The notes: generated by a model not told the origin, from the letters alone. DNA of 64,000 bases from an uncultured Bacteroidales bacterium (GCA_902800715.1 CADCFN010000003.1:124001-188000), one strand, 5' to 3'; positions 36,110-45,051 are shown, counted from the stretch's first letter. Numbers and translations are program-made.

Positions 36110-36141
36110 CAAAAATAACGACATTTCGCCATTGCACCAAA
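36110..36141 (-). promoter_or_regulatory. Promoter of the bifunctional nuclease gene
   Basis: On the minus strand TTTG (36141-36138) and TATTTTTG (36117-36110) lie 20 bases apart, about 68 bases before the start codon. Confidence 0.65.
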
Positions 36142-36174
36142 CAAAGCGATGGAAAAGAATTAACAGGCCCGAGA

Positions 36175-37971
36175 TTAATTGTTCATGAGGCGGTCGTAGT
36201 CGATGTTGTCGTAGATAATGCGGGGCGATGGTTTGTAGGCCGGATGGAGAATGTTGCGTGTACTGTCACACCAAGGGCTGCTGACCTCGCCGAGCCATAG
36301 CATCATCTGGCCGACAATGTCGTTCATCATGGGACGTGCCGCAGCCGCCTCGATAGCAGCAACCCGCTCGGGATGACGTGCCTTGTAAACGGGGGAATAC
36401 CATATCAAGAAGGGAATCTCGTTCTCGTGCCGCACCATCTCGGGCGTCTTGACCGGGTTGTGGTCACGCTCCATAAAATCACGGAAATCAAACACTTCCT
36501 CGCCATGGTCGCTGAGCATCACCACCACGGCATTGCGGTTGCGGAAAAAGTTGACAATGGTAGCGAGCACAAAGTCGTTGTATCGTGTGGCACGGGCATA
36601 GTCCAGCATGATTTCGCGTTTAGAGTCATCAAGATAGGGCACCGATGCACCGGGCAACTGGTCGGTTGTCCACACTTCCCAATCGGCAGTGCGGGGGTAG
36701 CGTGCAGCGTACTCGGTGTGCTGGCCCATCAAGTGGAAGACCACCAGATTGCGGTCACCAAGATGGCAGCAATTGAAATAATCCTGAACGAGCAGTTCAT
36801 CATACTCAAAATAATCCTCGTTTACATCCCGATAAACCATTTTGACCACACTAGGATTGAAAAGATACATGTTGAGCGAAGCCGTGAACAATTCGTTGGC
36901 CATGAAAGCCCGCTGATTGTCCCAAACGTCAACCTGCCAACCGGCACGCCGCATGACAGCAGTCCACATGGGGTAATCGTTCCAACGCTCTCCATCGCCC
37001 AAACTATTGAGGCTGAACAGGTTCTTGAGCGTGATGCTAGTCAGATTATAGGGCGAAATGACATTGGTAAACACCGTCAAGAGACCGCGGTCGCGCTCTG
37101 CCCGCATCAGCGGGGACGTATCCAAGCCATAACCATACAGGCTGGAGTGCCGCTTGTTGTAACTCTCGCCGATGACCAGCACCAGGTCCATCGAATCGAC
37201 GTCACAGGTCGGATTACCGGTTGTCACCTCCCGAAGGGTGCAATCGACTGCCGCATCGGCCTCATCGGCCTGGAATCGCAGCGTGAGGATGGACTTGTGT
37301 AGCGTCGAAATGAGGTCATTGGGATGACTTCCCGTCTGTGTCTTCTCCAGATCATATACCGAATGATAAGGCCTTACCAAAAACCGCCAATTCCATAGTC
37401 CCCACACCAGCAGCGCAGACAACGCCACTGAGGCAACTGCCATTGGCCCCCTGCGCATCAACCAGTCGGCAACCGGTTTGCGTTTCCATTCGGCCAGAAG
37501 GATGCATAGCAGCGTAAAGGCAGCAATCTGGATAGCGCGACGGGTCCCGAAGGCTCCCATCCAGGCATGAATGAACTCGCCGCTCTCTCCACTGTTGGTT
37601 TCCATCATCACTTGGAGAATCTGGGGTGTAAAAGTCGTGTTAAAATTACGCAGCAGGAAAAGGCTTGCCACCCACATAGCCAACAGCAAAACGTAGAGCG
37701 CCCACTTGAGTACACGCCGACAGCGCACGACGTTGACCAGCCAAGCGACGAACGTAGCCAGGACAGCGACAACGCTGGCGTCGTTGACAAAACACTCCAT
37801 CAGATAGGACACCGGGAAATCATGCTTTCGCAGCACATGGTAATCCAATGCGCTCCAAGCCATCGGGATGAGTGTCAGTACCATCGTGAGCCACAAGGGC
37901 CACTGCTGCAAAACTGGTTTAACCACAGCTTTGACAGCCCTCTTGAGTATTTCAAAGTATCTTGTTCCCAT
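36175..37971 (-). CDS. Phosphoethanolamine transferase (EptA/sulfatase-like)
   Basis: An inner-membrane enzyme with a periplasmic catalytic domain that likely transfers phosphoethanolamine to lipid A or another glycan. About five hydrophobic segments fill residues 15-190. The alkaline-phosphatase-fold domain follows, with VLVIGESYNKRHSSLYGYG (metal ligand E), the nucleophile threonine in the SPYNLTSITLKNLFSL stretch, and metal ligands in VMLSDHGEEVFDF and GQHTEYAARYP. The ATG at 37971 is preferred because the codon 6 bases earlier is GTG. A -7-like box at 38191-38198 could give a long leader. Modification of lipid A would fit the KDO synthase in the same region. Confidence 0.88.
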   Translation of the reverse strand: MGTRYFEILKRAVKAVVKPVLQQWPLWLTMVLTLIPMAWSALDYHVLRKHDFPVSYLMECFVNDASVVAVLATFVAWLVNVVRCRRVLKWALYVLLLAMWVASLFLLRNFNTTFTPQILQVMMETNSGESGEFIHAWMGAFGTRRAIQIAAFTLLCILLAEWKRKPVADWLMRRGPMAVASVALSALLVWGLWNWRFLVRPYHSVYDLEKTQTGSHPNDLISTLHKSILTLRFQADEADAAVDCTLREVTTGNPTCDVDSMDLVLVIGESYNKRHSSLYGYGLDTSPLMRAERDRGLLTVFTNVISPYNLTSITLKNLFSLNSLGDGERWNDYPMWTAVMRRAGWQVDVWDNQRAFMANELFTASLNMYLFNPSVVKMVYRDVNEDYFEYDELLVQDYFNCCHLGDRNLVVFHLMGQHTEYAARYPRTADWEVWTTDQLPGASVPYLDDSKREIMLDYARATRYNDFVLATIVNFFRNRNAVVVMLSDHGEEVFDFRDFMERDHNPVKTPEMVRHENEIPFLIWYSPVYKARHPERVAAIEAAAARPMMNDIVGQMMLWLGEVSSPWCDSTRNILHPAYKPSPRIIYDNIDYDRLMNN

Positions 37972-38384
37972 AACCACTTACACAGTGACGCAAAACCTAG
38001 AGTACAGGCAAAAAGTGGCGGGGACGATGGTCTTTGACTCGAAGTCGATATTATTGCCACTGTCGATTGAGTCAGTAGCCATTAAGGTAGCTACTGTGTC
38101 TATAAGTGATTTTGTCATGCCTTATGTTAATGATAATGATTTAATTAAATGTGCGTGGTGTGGATGTGCTCTGATAATACAGAACTTCTGCAAATATAGC
38201 ATATATTTTTCATTTAAGTAATCTATATTGCGTGATTATGTCACCTAAAATATTAAAACGCATAAAAAATGTGTTAAAATGTGTATTTTCCGCATGATAA
38301 CGACAAAGCGATGTTCCATCGTTGACTTTTAGTCAAAAAAAAAGAGTGTGTTACACATGTCTTCATCAAAAAAACACGATAAAA
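37972..38384. other. Intergenic region, no gene recognised
   Basis: This 413-base AT-rich stretch upstream of the phosphoethanolamine transferase holds only weak open frames without family features. A minus-strand -7-like box (38191-38198) is the only signal seen. The terminator of the structured minus-strand element starts at its right edge. Confidence 0.5.
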
Positions 38385-38700
38385 TGGCAAAAAAAGCCCT
38401 GCAGCTAGGCAACGCCATAACCGCAGGGGTCAAACCTTGTTCTAATGAAAAAACGCCTAGGACCGTGAAGAGGTATTATGCAATGGTCACCAAGCTGCGC
38501 CCATCTTCGACGGGGTTGGCTACGCCTTCCTCTTTCACGACTCGGTAAAGCTTAAACAAGTTTAGCTTCACTCTCGCTGCTCCATCGGGTGCATGGTGTT
38601 TCCGCACAAAGCCAGGCCTTCGACCCGCCTTGTCTCTCCGAGACATAAAACCAAGTCCCCGAATCGGCAATTTCTTATAAATAGTTTATTTTCAGCTGAT
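38385..38700 (-). ncRNA. Candidate structured RNA (or 64-codon gene) with terminator, unidentified
   Basis: On the minus strand this GC-richer block ends in a hairpin closed by CCCTGC (38433-38428) and GCAGGG (38403-38398), followed by a run of Ts. Several internal stems can be drawn: GTGAAGCT with AGCTTTAC (38571-38545 region), CCCGTC-GAA-GATGGG (near 38514-38500), and an outer CCAA/TTGG pair. The same block contains a minus-strand frame (38476-38670) starting MPIRGLGFMSRRDKAGRRPG and ending DGRSLVTIA. It lacks tmRNA, RNase P, 6S and riboswitch signatures I could recognise. It lies alone between mnmA and the phosphoethanolamine transferase gene. Confidence 0.35.
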
Positions 38701-38841
38701 TAACTGTGATGTTATCTTTTTTACTTGACACTAATAATACTTAATATTTGATTATCAGCAGTTTAAAAGCAATAGCGTAAATGGAGACGCAAAATTCTGC
38801 GTCTCTACATGATTCATACAAGAGAAGAAGAAAAAATGCTG

Positions 38842-39906
38842 CTAGCCGGTGATGACGCCGCTGCCGTAGCACAGGTGGCCCTGGCGGTCGTAGATGACGG
38901 CGAACTGGCCCGGTGCAATGCCCTGGACGTCTTCCTCGCTCTCGATGACCCAGCGACGGTCCTCGACATGAGTGAGCTTGCCGGGCATAATGTGGGGGGT
39001 GTGACGATTCTTGAACATGATGTCAACGGGGCCCTCGATACCCTGCCATGGGTTGCCTGAGATGAAGTGCATCTCATCGAGCGGCAGTGTGCGCCCATAC
39101 TGCTTGGCGGTGCCGTATCCGTTGCTCACATAGATGACGTTATCATGCACGTTCTTGCGCACCACGTACCACGGTCCACCACTCAAGCCCAGCCCCTTGC
39201 GCTGGCCGATGGTGTGGAACCAATAACCGCGGTGCTCACCCAGCTTGCGCCCTGTTTCTAGTTCGACGATGGGACCGGGGCGCTCTCCCAAATGGCGACG
39301 AATGAAATCGTTATAGTCAATCTGGCCCAGGAAACAGATGCCCTGGCTGTCGCGGCGGTGTGCGTTGGGCAGATGGGCTTCCTCGGCGATGCGTCGCACG
39401 TCCTCCTTGGGGATGTTGCCGATGGGGAACATGACATGGCACAGCTGGTCATAGGTGATTTGAGCCAGGAAATCGGTCTGGTCCTTGACGGGGTCCACTG
39501 CGGTGGCGAGGTATTTCACGCCATCCACCACCTCGGTCGTGGCATAGTGTCCAGTAGCCGTCATGTCGAAGTCCTTGCCCCAGCGCTGCTCAAAGAAACC
39601 AAACTTGATCATGCGGTTGCACATCATGTCGGGGTTGGGCGTGAGACCGGCCTTAACGGTGCGTAGTGCATACTCCATGACATGGTCCCAATACTCCTCG
39701 TGGAGCGACACCACATCGAGCGGGAGCCCATATCGGTGAGCGATGAGTGTACACATCTCGATGTCCTCCTCGGCGCTGCAATCGCCCTCGTCATTGTCCA
39801 TGCCGATGCGGATGTAAAACAGGTGCAGGTCCTCACCCTGCTCCTTGAGCTGGTGAACCACCACAGCGCTGTCAACGCCTCCTGATATGAGAACTGCTAT
39901 TTTCAA
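38842..39906 (-). CDS. mnmA: tRNA-specific 2-thiouridylase MnmA, TTG start
   Basis: Adds sulfur to U34 of tRNAs for Lys, Glu and Gln. The 354-residue protein begins KIAVLISGGVDSAV, the PP-loop. The catalytic cysteines are present in TPNPDMMCNRMIKFGFFEQR and RDSQGICFLGQIDYNDF, and the C-terminal beta-barrel is intact (PLDEMHFISGNPWQG...). The only usable start is TTG at 39906; an in-frame stop lies four codons upstream and the first ATG lies far inside the PP-loop domain. The TTG falls inside a degenerate unit of a heptamer array that fills the upstream gap. Confidence 0.93.
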   Translation of the reverse strand: MKIAVLISGGVDSAVVVHQLKEQGEDLHLFYIRIGMDNDEGDCSAEEDIEMCTLIAHRYGLPLDVVSLHEEYWDHVMEYALRTVKAGLTPNPDMMCNRMIKFGFFEQRWGKDFDMTATGHYATTEVVDGVKYLATAVDPVKDQTDFLAQITYDQLCHVMFPIGNIPKEDVRRIAEEAHLPNAHRRDSQGICFLGQIDYNDFIRRHLGERPGPIVELETGRKLGEHRGYWFHTIGQRKGLGLSGGPWYVVRKNVHDNVIYVSNGYGTAKQYGRTLPLDEMHFISGNPWQGIEGPVDIMFKNRHTPHIMPGKLTHVEDRRWVIESEEDVQGIAPGQFAVIYDRQGHLCYGSGVITG

Positions 39907-39942
39907 GGTTAAAGGTTAAAGTTTAAAGTTTAAAGTCTAAAG
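39904..39942 (-). repeat. CTTTAAA heptamer array overlapping the mnmA start codon
   Basis: On the minus strand the units read CTTTAGA, CTTTAAA, CTTTAAA, CTTTAAC, CTTTAAC, CTTGAAA. The last unit supplies the TTG start of mnmA through a T-to-G change relative to CTTTAAA. Confidence 0.85.
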
Positions 39943-39972
39943 AGTGTTGGTTAGTAATTGAGAATCAAAGAA

Positions 39973-40458
39973 TTATGCATTATCAACCACTTGCTCGTCG
40001 GCACGGCTCTCGGTGAAATGGGCGGCAATGATGTAATCAAGCGAAATCTTGCCAGGGCCAGCCAGCAGTATATAGATAAAGATGCCGATGAACATCACGG
40101 GATAGCCAGGAGCAAAGTTGAACAGGTAATCGGAAGCCGGAGCCTGAGACGACATGACAAAACTCTCGGCAAACAGCATCAGCACCAACGGGAAAAGCAC
40201 CGCCAAACGTGTCAAGAATCCCAGCATCAGGCAGACGGCACAGAGCAGTTCCAGCGCCACCAACACAGTCATTGACGCCTCGGGTGACATTCCCAAGAAG
40301 CCATTGAACGAGGGCACGATGGCATCAAAGTTCAGCATCTGCCTGATGCACAACTGCAGGAACATGATGCCCGTGAACAATCGCAGGAACAAGCGTGACA
40401 GGTTGCTATAGGTGTGGCCCGCACTGTAGAGGAATAAGTTCTTGAAAAAAGCGGTCAT
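39973..40458 (-). CDS. DoxX-family membrane protein
   Basis: A 161-residue inner-membrane protein with four hydrophobic helices. It matches DoxX/DoxD proteins: LSRLFLRLFTGIMFLQLCIR near the N-terminus, GMSPEASMTVLVALELLCAV, LGFLTRLAVLFPLVLMLFAE and the closing helix PVMFIGIFIYILLAGPGKIS. Family members are tied to redox or sulfur metabolism, but a role cannot be assigned here. It starts 14 bases after the DUF5106-like gene and is 66 bases before mnmA, so the three may be cotranscribed. Confidence 0.85.
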   Translation of the reverse strand: MTAFFKNLFLYSAGHTYSNLSRLFLRLFTGIMFLQLCIRQMLNFDAIVPSFNGFLGMSPEASMTVLVALELLCAVCLMLGFLTRLAVLFPLVLMLFAESFVMSSQAPASDYLFNFAPGYPVMFIGIFIYILLAGPGKISLDYIIAAHFTESRADEQVVDNA

Positions 40459-40471
40459 AATCTTTGGTTCT

Positions 40472-41374
40472 TTAATAATTAGTGGAATTTACTGCCGATA
40501 TCAATGTCTCGACTGACAGGCTCTTGTCCAAAATTATGCGGTCCCCGTCGAGCAAATAGCAGCACGGAAGGCTGCGCAAGTCGAGTTCCTGCTGCAGGTT
40601 CTCGCCACAACCGACAATCCAGTTATTGCCAAAACCGGCGGCTGCAGCAGCCCAGTCGGAGGTGTATTTGTTCAGACTCAAGCACAAGAGCTTGACGTTG
40701 CCCGTCTCAAGCCACTGATTGAGAGCGACATCAGTACTCAGGCGCAGACGGCCTATAGAGCTGTCGGCGCTACCATCCAGGAACAATAGAATGTAGGTCG
40801 AAACGGAATCGGTCAAGGCGCTCAAGCGTGTTTTATTGCCGTCAATTCCAGTAAACTCAAAGTCGAGCACAGCACCCGATTGCACCCTGTTCATTCTGGC
40901 AAGCTGAGCAGCAAAGCGCTCACGGTCGGCACGTGGCATCTGCTTGGATGCCGCCAACGGCTTGATGAAAGCCATGTAAACCTCATCGCTCCAGTACTCG
41001 GCTTCAGGGCCGTAAAGGGCACGCTCGGCAACGGTGCCCAGCATCTGCAAATTGGACGTATTGGACTGCGCCTTATTGACCAAGTCCCTGACACTCGCGA
41101 GCACCACATTGCGATGGGCGTAACGGAAAAAGTCCACATAGTCGCGGAAGGTCCTCTCGAACGTGACATTGTCGGTGACAGGCTTGCTGATGTCGAAATT
41201 ATCCCAGAAATGGGTAATGATGTAGTTGCAACGGCTCTCGAGCGTGCTGCATGTGTCGGGTGCCAACGGATAGCCGAAGAGGGTTCCAGGCTGCTGTTCA
41301 GCAATCTGTCCCTGCGCCGAAGCGTTGACGCCGATAATTGTCAATAGACTAATAATTAATAAAATACGTTTCAT
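40472..41374 (-). CDS. Secreted DUF5106-like protein with thioredoxin-fold C-terminus
   Basis: About 300 residues. The ATG at 41374 gives a clean signal peptide (MKRILLIISLLTIIGVNASA); the longer frame would start at TTG. Residues about 30-165 resemble the helical DUF5106 region (YIITHFWDNFDISKPVTDNV). The C-terminal half is thioredoxin-like (DFEFTGIDGNKTRLSALTDS, YILLFLDGSADSS, LPCCYLLDGDRIILDKSLS) but lacks the CxxC active site, so an oxidoreductase role is doubtful. It is exported to the periplasm. Confidence 0.75.
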   Translation of the reverse strand: MKRILLIISLLTIIGVNASAQGQIAEQQPGTLFGYPLAPDTCSTLESRCNYIITHFWDNFDISKPVTDNVTFERTFRDYVDFFRYAHRNVVLASVRDLVNKAQSNTSNLQMLGTVAERALYGPEAEYWSDEVYMAFIKPLAASKQMPRADRERFAAQLARMNRVQSGAVLDFEFTGIDGNKTRLSALTDSVSTYILLFLDGSADSSIGRLRLSTDVALNQWLETGNVKLLCLSLNKYTSDWAAAAAGFGNNWIVGCGENLQQELDLRSLPCCYLLDGDRIILDKSLSVETLISAVNSTNY

Positions 41375-41554
41375 ATCATATCTGATAGACCTCAAAGGGT
41401 CAGTTTCAACCCGCTAAATTAATATAAATGTCGTAAACCCCGTAACGCGCCACAGCAAAAAAAGAATCAACGACAACATTTTTTCACAATCGGGCGCGGC
41501 TGCTTTGCGGAATGACGGTACACACCAATAATCAAAGCACAGGTGAGTCCTGAA

Positions 41555-41680
41555 AAATGAAATAGGCCGGAAACCGGGTTAAAGTGTTTCCAGCCATCTT
41601 ATCATAACGCTCAGGGTAAAAACAGCGTCAAGTAATTATCACCATTTATGAGGGTCAAGAGGTTTTCTTGCGCAAAATTA
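41555..41680 (-). ncRNA. Candidate small RNA between divergent genes
   Basis: On the minus strand a TAATTTTG -7 box (41680-41673) is followed about 80-110 bases later by a hairpin (GGCTGGAAAC with GTTTCCGGCC, 41594-41565) and a TATTTCATTTTT run, which would give a transcript of roughly 100 bases. No -33 box at the right spacing was seen, which keeps confidence low. The rest of the 41375-42064 gap is AT-rich and holds only the promoter at 41957-41987. Confidence 0.25.
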
Positions 41681-41956
41681 CATTATGAATTCAAACGATT
41701 TTATAAAAAATGCCAAAAACCATTAGGATTTTTTGATTTTTTTGACCTGAAATTTGTCTTTTTTTTACCTATTTTTACGACAGCTTGCTGAAAATCAGTA
41801 TTTTATTGATTAAAACAAGTGAAAAACACCGATTTTGACTATAATGTCAGTCCAGCTATGGGGCGTCCCGTGCTCATCGCCCACAAGAATCAGCCCACAT
41901 TTTGACACAGAGTTTTGTAATTTGAGGGCTAAATGCTACAATTTTTCCCGAAATGC

Positions 41957-41987
41957 TTGCACAAATGAAATATTTATTCTAATTTTG
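41957..41987 (+). promoter_or_regulatory. Promoter of the dockerin-tailed protein gene
   Basis: TTG (41957-41959) and TAATTTTG (41980-41987) lie 20 bases apart. The start codon follows after a 77-base AT-rich leader. Confidence 0.65.
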
Positions 41988-42064
41988 CGTCCATTCTGTA
42001 TAATCAGAGCACCTCCACACACACTTTTTTTTTAATCATTAACATCAACATTAACATTTAAGAC

Positions 42065-43453
42065 ATGACAAAATCACTCAGATTTACAGTAGCCACTCTG
42101 CTGGCTGCTATGACCATTAGCGCCGTTGCCCAGGGAGTCACCCTGCGCGGTGTGTATCAAACCAGTCGTGACGACGATTATCCTAACGGTTTCTATACCG
42201 AGTATGTGGGCTACAACTACACTCTGGGAAAGCCGATTTTCATCGTTCAGCAAGGCTTGTACAAGATGGAATGGGACGGCACTACCCTTCACAAACCTGA
42301 GAAATACCCAGCCGTGAACAAAGCCGACTTCTACAGCAACGGCAAGTTCACCGACAACGCCATGGCCGAGTGGGCTTCCAACTTCAACATGATGTACGGC
42401 AACTCAGGCGCCATTATCTATAAAGGCGTGCTCACTACCGTGATGTCGCGCACCGACATGGACAGCAACAGCGGAGCCCAGGTTGTTCCGGGAGCCTCGG
42501 TCAATGACACCACGCGCTTTGCCGTGCGCAAGTGGGATGCCCAGACCGGCGACCTGCTCAGCTCTGAAATCCGCCCCGCCTGGGACTGTCTGGAATCGGC
42601 CGGTATGGCCGTTAACCCCAAGGACGGCAAGGTATATGGCCTGTTCCACATCACCCACAAGTACCTGCCCGACTCCATCCTCAACGACCCCGACTTCTTT
42701 GCCGATGAGGCTGCCGACTCGACCGACAGCGGCTATGCCATCTGCACCATCGACCTCGACAAGATGGAAATCACCCAGATTACTCCGGGCCTGTACTACA
42801 GCAACTTTGTCACCTTCGCCATCAACAGCGAGGGCCGTGCATTTGCGCTGACCAGCGGTGCTACTGCAGCCTACCCTGCCGAGAACGGCAAGTACTATGA
42901 CATCAACGGCGAACTCACGGGCTCGCATCTCTATGAGTTTGACCTCAAGACGGGCCTCATCATGGACGACAACCGCAGCAACACGGGCTACATGACCCAA
43001 GTGAAGCGCCAAGCCGCCTGCTTCAGCAAGAATGACCCGAACAAGATGTACTGGATGGGCTACTACAACAGCGGACTTGGATTTGATGACTACGGCAACT
43101 GGAATCCCCTGCCCGACAAGAACTGGAAGACCAATGGCAAGTATGACACGTCGCTCTATGAGGTGGACATCACCACCGGCGAGGCCAACCGTATCGACAA
43201 CATCGACGAACGCTACCTGTTCTGCTACATGTGGGTTGACGGCGAGGAAGACATGCCCGTTGCCGGAGTGCGCGGCGACGTGAACAAGGATGGAAGCGTT
43301 GACATTGCTGACGCTACACGCCTTATCGACTACCTGCTGAATGACAAGACCGCCGAAGTTGACTCGACAAACGCCGACTGCAACAACGACAATGACATCA
43401 ACATCAGCGATGCCACCACCCTGATTGACTATCTGATTAAGAACCAGTGGTAA
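42065..43453 (+). CDS. Secreted protein of unknown function with dockerin-like C-terminus
   Basis: A 462-residue exported protein with signal peptide cleavage near AVAQG. Residues about 25-390 contain repeated short strands (RGVYQTSRDDDYPNGFYTEY, AGMAVNPKDGKVYGLFHITH, FVTFAINSEGRAFALTSGAT, LYEFDLKTGLIMDD) that resemble a beta-propeller, but the family is not recognised. The last 60 residues are a dockerin-like pair of calcium loops (GDVNKDGSVDIADATRLIDY and DCNNDNDINISDATTLIDY) ending in tryptophan, closely matching the tail of the amylase at 17969-21199. It stands alone with its own promoter and terminator. Confidence 0.8.
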   Translation: MTKSLRFTVATLLAAMTISAVAQGVTLRGVYQTSRDDDYPNGFYTEYVGYNYTLGKPIFIVQQGLYKMEWDGTTLHKPEKYPAVNKADFYSNGKFTDNAMAEWASNFNMMYGNSGAIIYKGVLTTVMSRTDMDSNSGAQVVPGASVNDTTRFAVRKWDAQTGDLLSSEIRPAWDCLESAGMAVNPKDGKVYGLFHITHKYLPDSILNDPDFFADEAADSTDSGYAICTIDLDKMEITQITPGLYYSNFVTFAINSEGRAFALTSGATAAYPAENGKYYDINGELTGSHLYEFDLKTGLIMDDNRSNTGYMTQVKRQAACFSKNDPNKMYWMGYYNSGLGFDDYGNWNPLPDKNWKTNGKYDTSLYEVDITTGEANRIDNIDERYLFCYMWVDGEEDMPVAGVRGDVNKDGSVDIADATRLIDYLLNDKTAEVDSTNADCNNDNDINISDATTLIDYLIKNQW

Positions 43454-43480
43454 TACATTGCTGAACTAGCTTAACAGAAA

Positions 43481-43519
43481 AACAAAGAGGGTGTGTCAAA
43501 ATGACACACCCTCTTTGTT
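43481..43519. terminator. Bidirectional terminator (18-bp perfect stem)
   Basis: Arms 43481-43498 and 43502-43519 are perfect complements (starting AACAAAGAGGGTG) with loop AAA. Minus-strand reading continues into TTTTTCTGTT. It ends both the dockerin-tailed gene and, about 160 bases after its last stop codon, the polysaccharide locus. Confidence 0.9.
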
Positions 43520-43678
43520 AATTATTTCACGCATACAGTTCATGCCATCAGGCATACGGCGACATTATTAGCTCTCAAAATCACCCAGGTAAACAGTGGC
43601 AAGATAAAGGGATTTGATAAGTTGATTATAAGAGAACTACATTGACAGGCATTGCACTCCTACAGCTATGAGAAAGGA

Positions 43679-44827
43679 CTACTTATCATTCAACACTTCA
43701 GTAAACAAGTTCATCCATCTATTAATTATCGGCTCAATCTGAAATTTTTGCGCCTTTAACTTTGCTGCACGCCCCATTTTCTTGAGCAGTTCTTGGTCTT
43801 CTATCAACTTACATATACGCTCGACCATCATATTCTCATCTTCTAGTGGGACAAGATACCCGTCTTCTCCATCAGTAATAATCTCTCGCGGACCATGAGG
43901 ACAATCATAAGAAACCACAGGCACGCCACATTCCATCGCTTCCAGAAGGGACATCGGCATGCCTTCGGATAGTGATGTAAAAGCAAATATTGACGAACGC
44001 ATCATCACTTCCTGTACATCATTGGTATAGCCCGTCATCAAGACCACGTCCTGCAAAGCATTATCAATGATTTGTTTTTTCAAGGATGGCATTTCGGGGC
44101 CATCACCGTATATCTCAAGAATCCATTCAGGATGTCTTATATGAACTCTTTTAAACACATTTATCAGCGAAGAAAAATTCTTCATGTGATCCAATCTGCC
44201 GATTGACACCACACGTTGTTCTTTTAATGGCGAAGGGGTTTCACATTTGAACGATACAGGATTAGGCATGACTTCCACATTTTTCCGCCCCCGCCAATTA
44301 GTCTGCCTCTCTCCCTCAGTTAAGACAACGACCTTATCACATCTACGCATACAAAACAGATCATCATAATAACAGAACGCTAAGGATATTAATCTTTGGA
44401 GCAGTGACCTGGAATGCTTCACATGAAAGAACCTGTCACTATGTACCTCTCGAAATAATTTCCATTTACGGTTCTTGATAGATGGGAGTATAAGTCTATT
44501 AGAGTTTCCAATCGATACGACAATGTCTGGGAAAACATTACTCAATTTTTTCTCTAAAATAATCCGATGACTTTTCTTCTTTTTCCAAGCATCGATATAA
44601 TTTAATATCGCAAGCTTCGAAGGGTTCCATATATAGTTGACACCAATATTCACAAAATGAACAGCAGGAAACAATTCAAATGGCAACTCATCTTTGTTGT
44701 TATTGTTCACGACAAAGATAAAAACTTCGTTTCCTGGAACCATTGAAAGTGCGTTGGCTTTTATGCTTGTCACACGCTCAATGCCACCGACAACATTCAA
44801 ATCATCTATGCAAAAAACAATATTCAC
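43679..44827 (-). CDS. Glycosyltransferase, GT4 family
   Basis: A retaining GT-B enzyme (382 residues), probably adding a sugar to the surface polysaccharide repeat. N-terminal glycine-rich acceptor region DDLNVVGGIERVTSIKANAL; donor domain with VVSIGRLDHMKNFSSLINVF, LEIYGDGPE and the EX7E motif in SEGMPMSLLEAMECGVPVVS. Translation begins at GTG (44827), with an in-frame stop just upstream. The gene is AT-rich compared with the window's housekeeping genes. It is the last gene of the locus and lies 224 bases beyond the previous transferase. Confidence 0.88.
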   Translation of the reverse strand: MNIVFCIDDLNVVGGIERVTSIKANALSMVPGNEVFIFVVNNNNKDELPFELFPAVHFVNIGVNYIWNPSKLAILNYIDAWKKKKSHRIILEKKLSNVFPDIVVSIGNSNRLILPSIKNRKWKLFREVHSDRFFHVKHSRSLLQRLISLAFCYYDDLFCMRRCDKVVVLTEGERQTNWRGRKNVEVMPNPVSFKCETPSPLKEQRVVSIGRLDHMKNFSSLINVFKRVHIRHPEWILEIYGDGPEMPSLKKQIIDNALQDVVLMTGYTNDVQEVMMRSSIFAFTSLSEGMPMSLLEAMECGVPVVSYDCPHGPREIITDGEDGYLVPLEDENMMVERICKLIEDQELLKKMGRAAKLKAQKFQIEPIINRWMNLFTEVLNDK

Positions 44828-45051
44828 AATTCACTAATATAAAAAAGTGCAACAAGCCTGTAAAAGCTTTTAAGTACTATAAAATCTAGATACACCTAAA
44901 AGAAAAATTGTTTATTAAAGAATCAACAACAACTATTGAAAAGACTATAAACCAAGTTCAAAATCATATACACTTAATTGTATAACAATAAGTTGGGTTA
45001 AGATTAATTGGCATAGTATGCACTTATTCGACTTAACAATCACAAAATGCC

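Noticed and set aside
38348-38548. 66-codon plus-strand gene in the 38-kb gap
   Set aside because: The frame runs against the terminator and stems of the minus-strand element and has no recognisable domain; retained only as part of the unidentified structured region.
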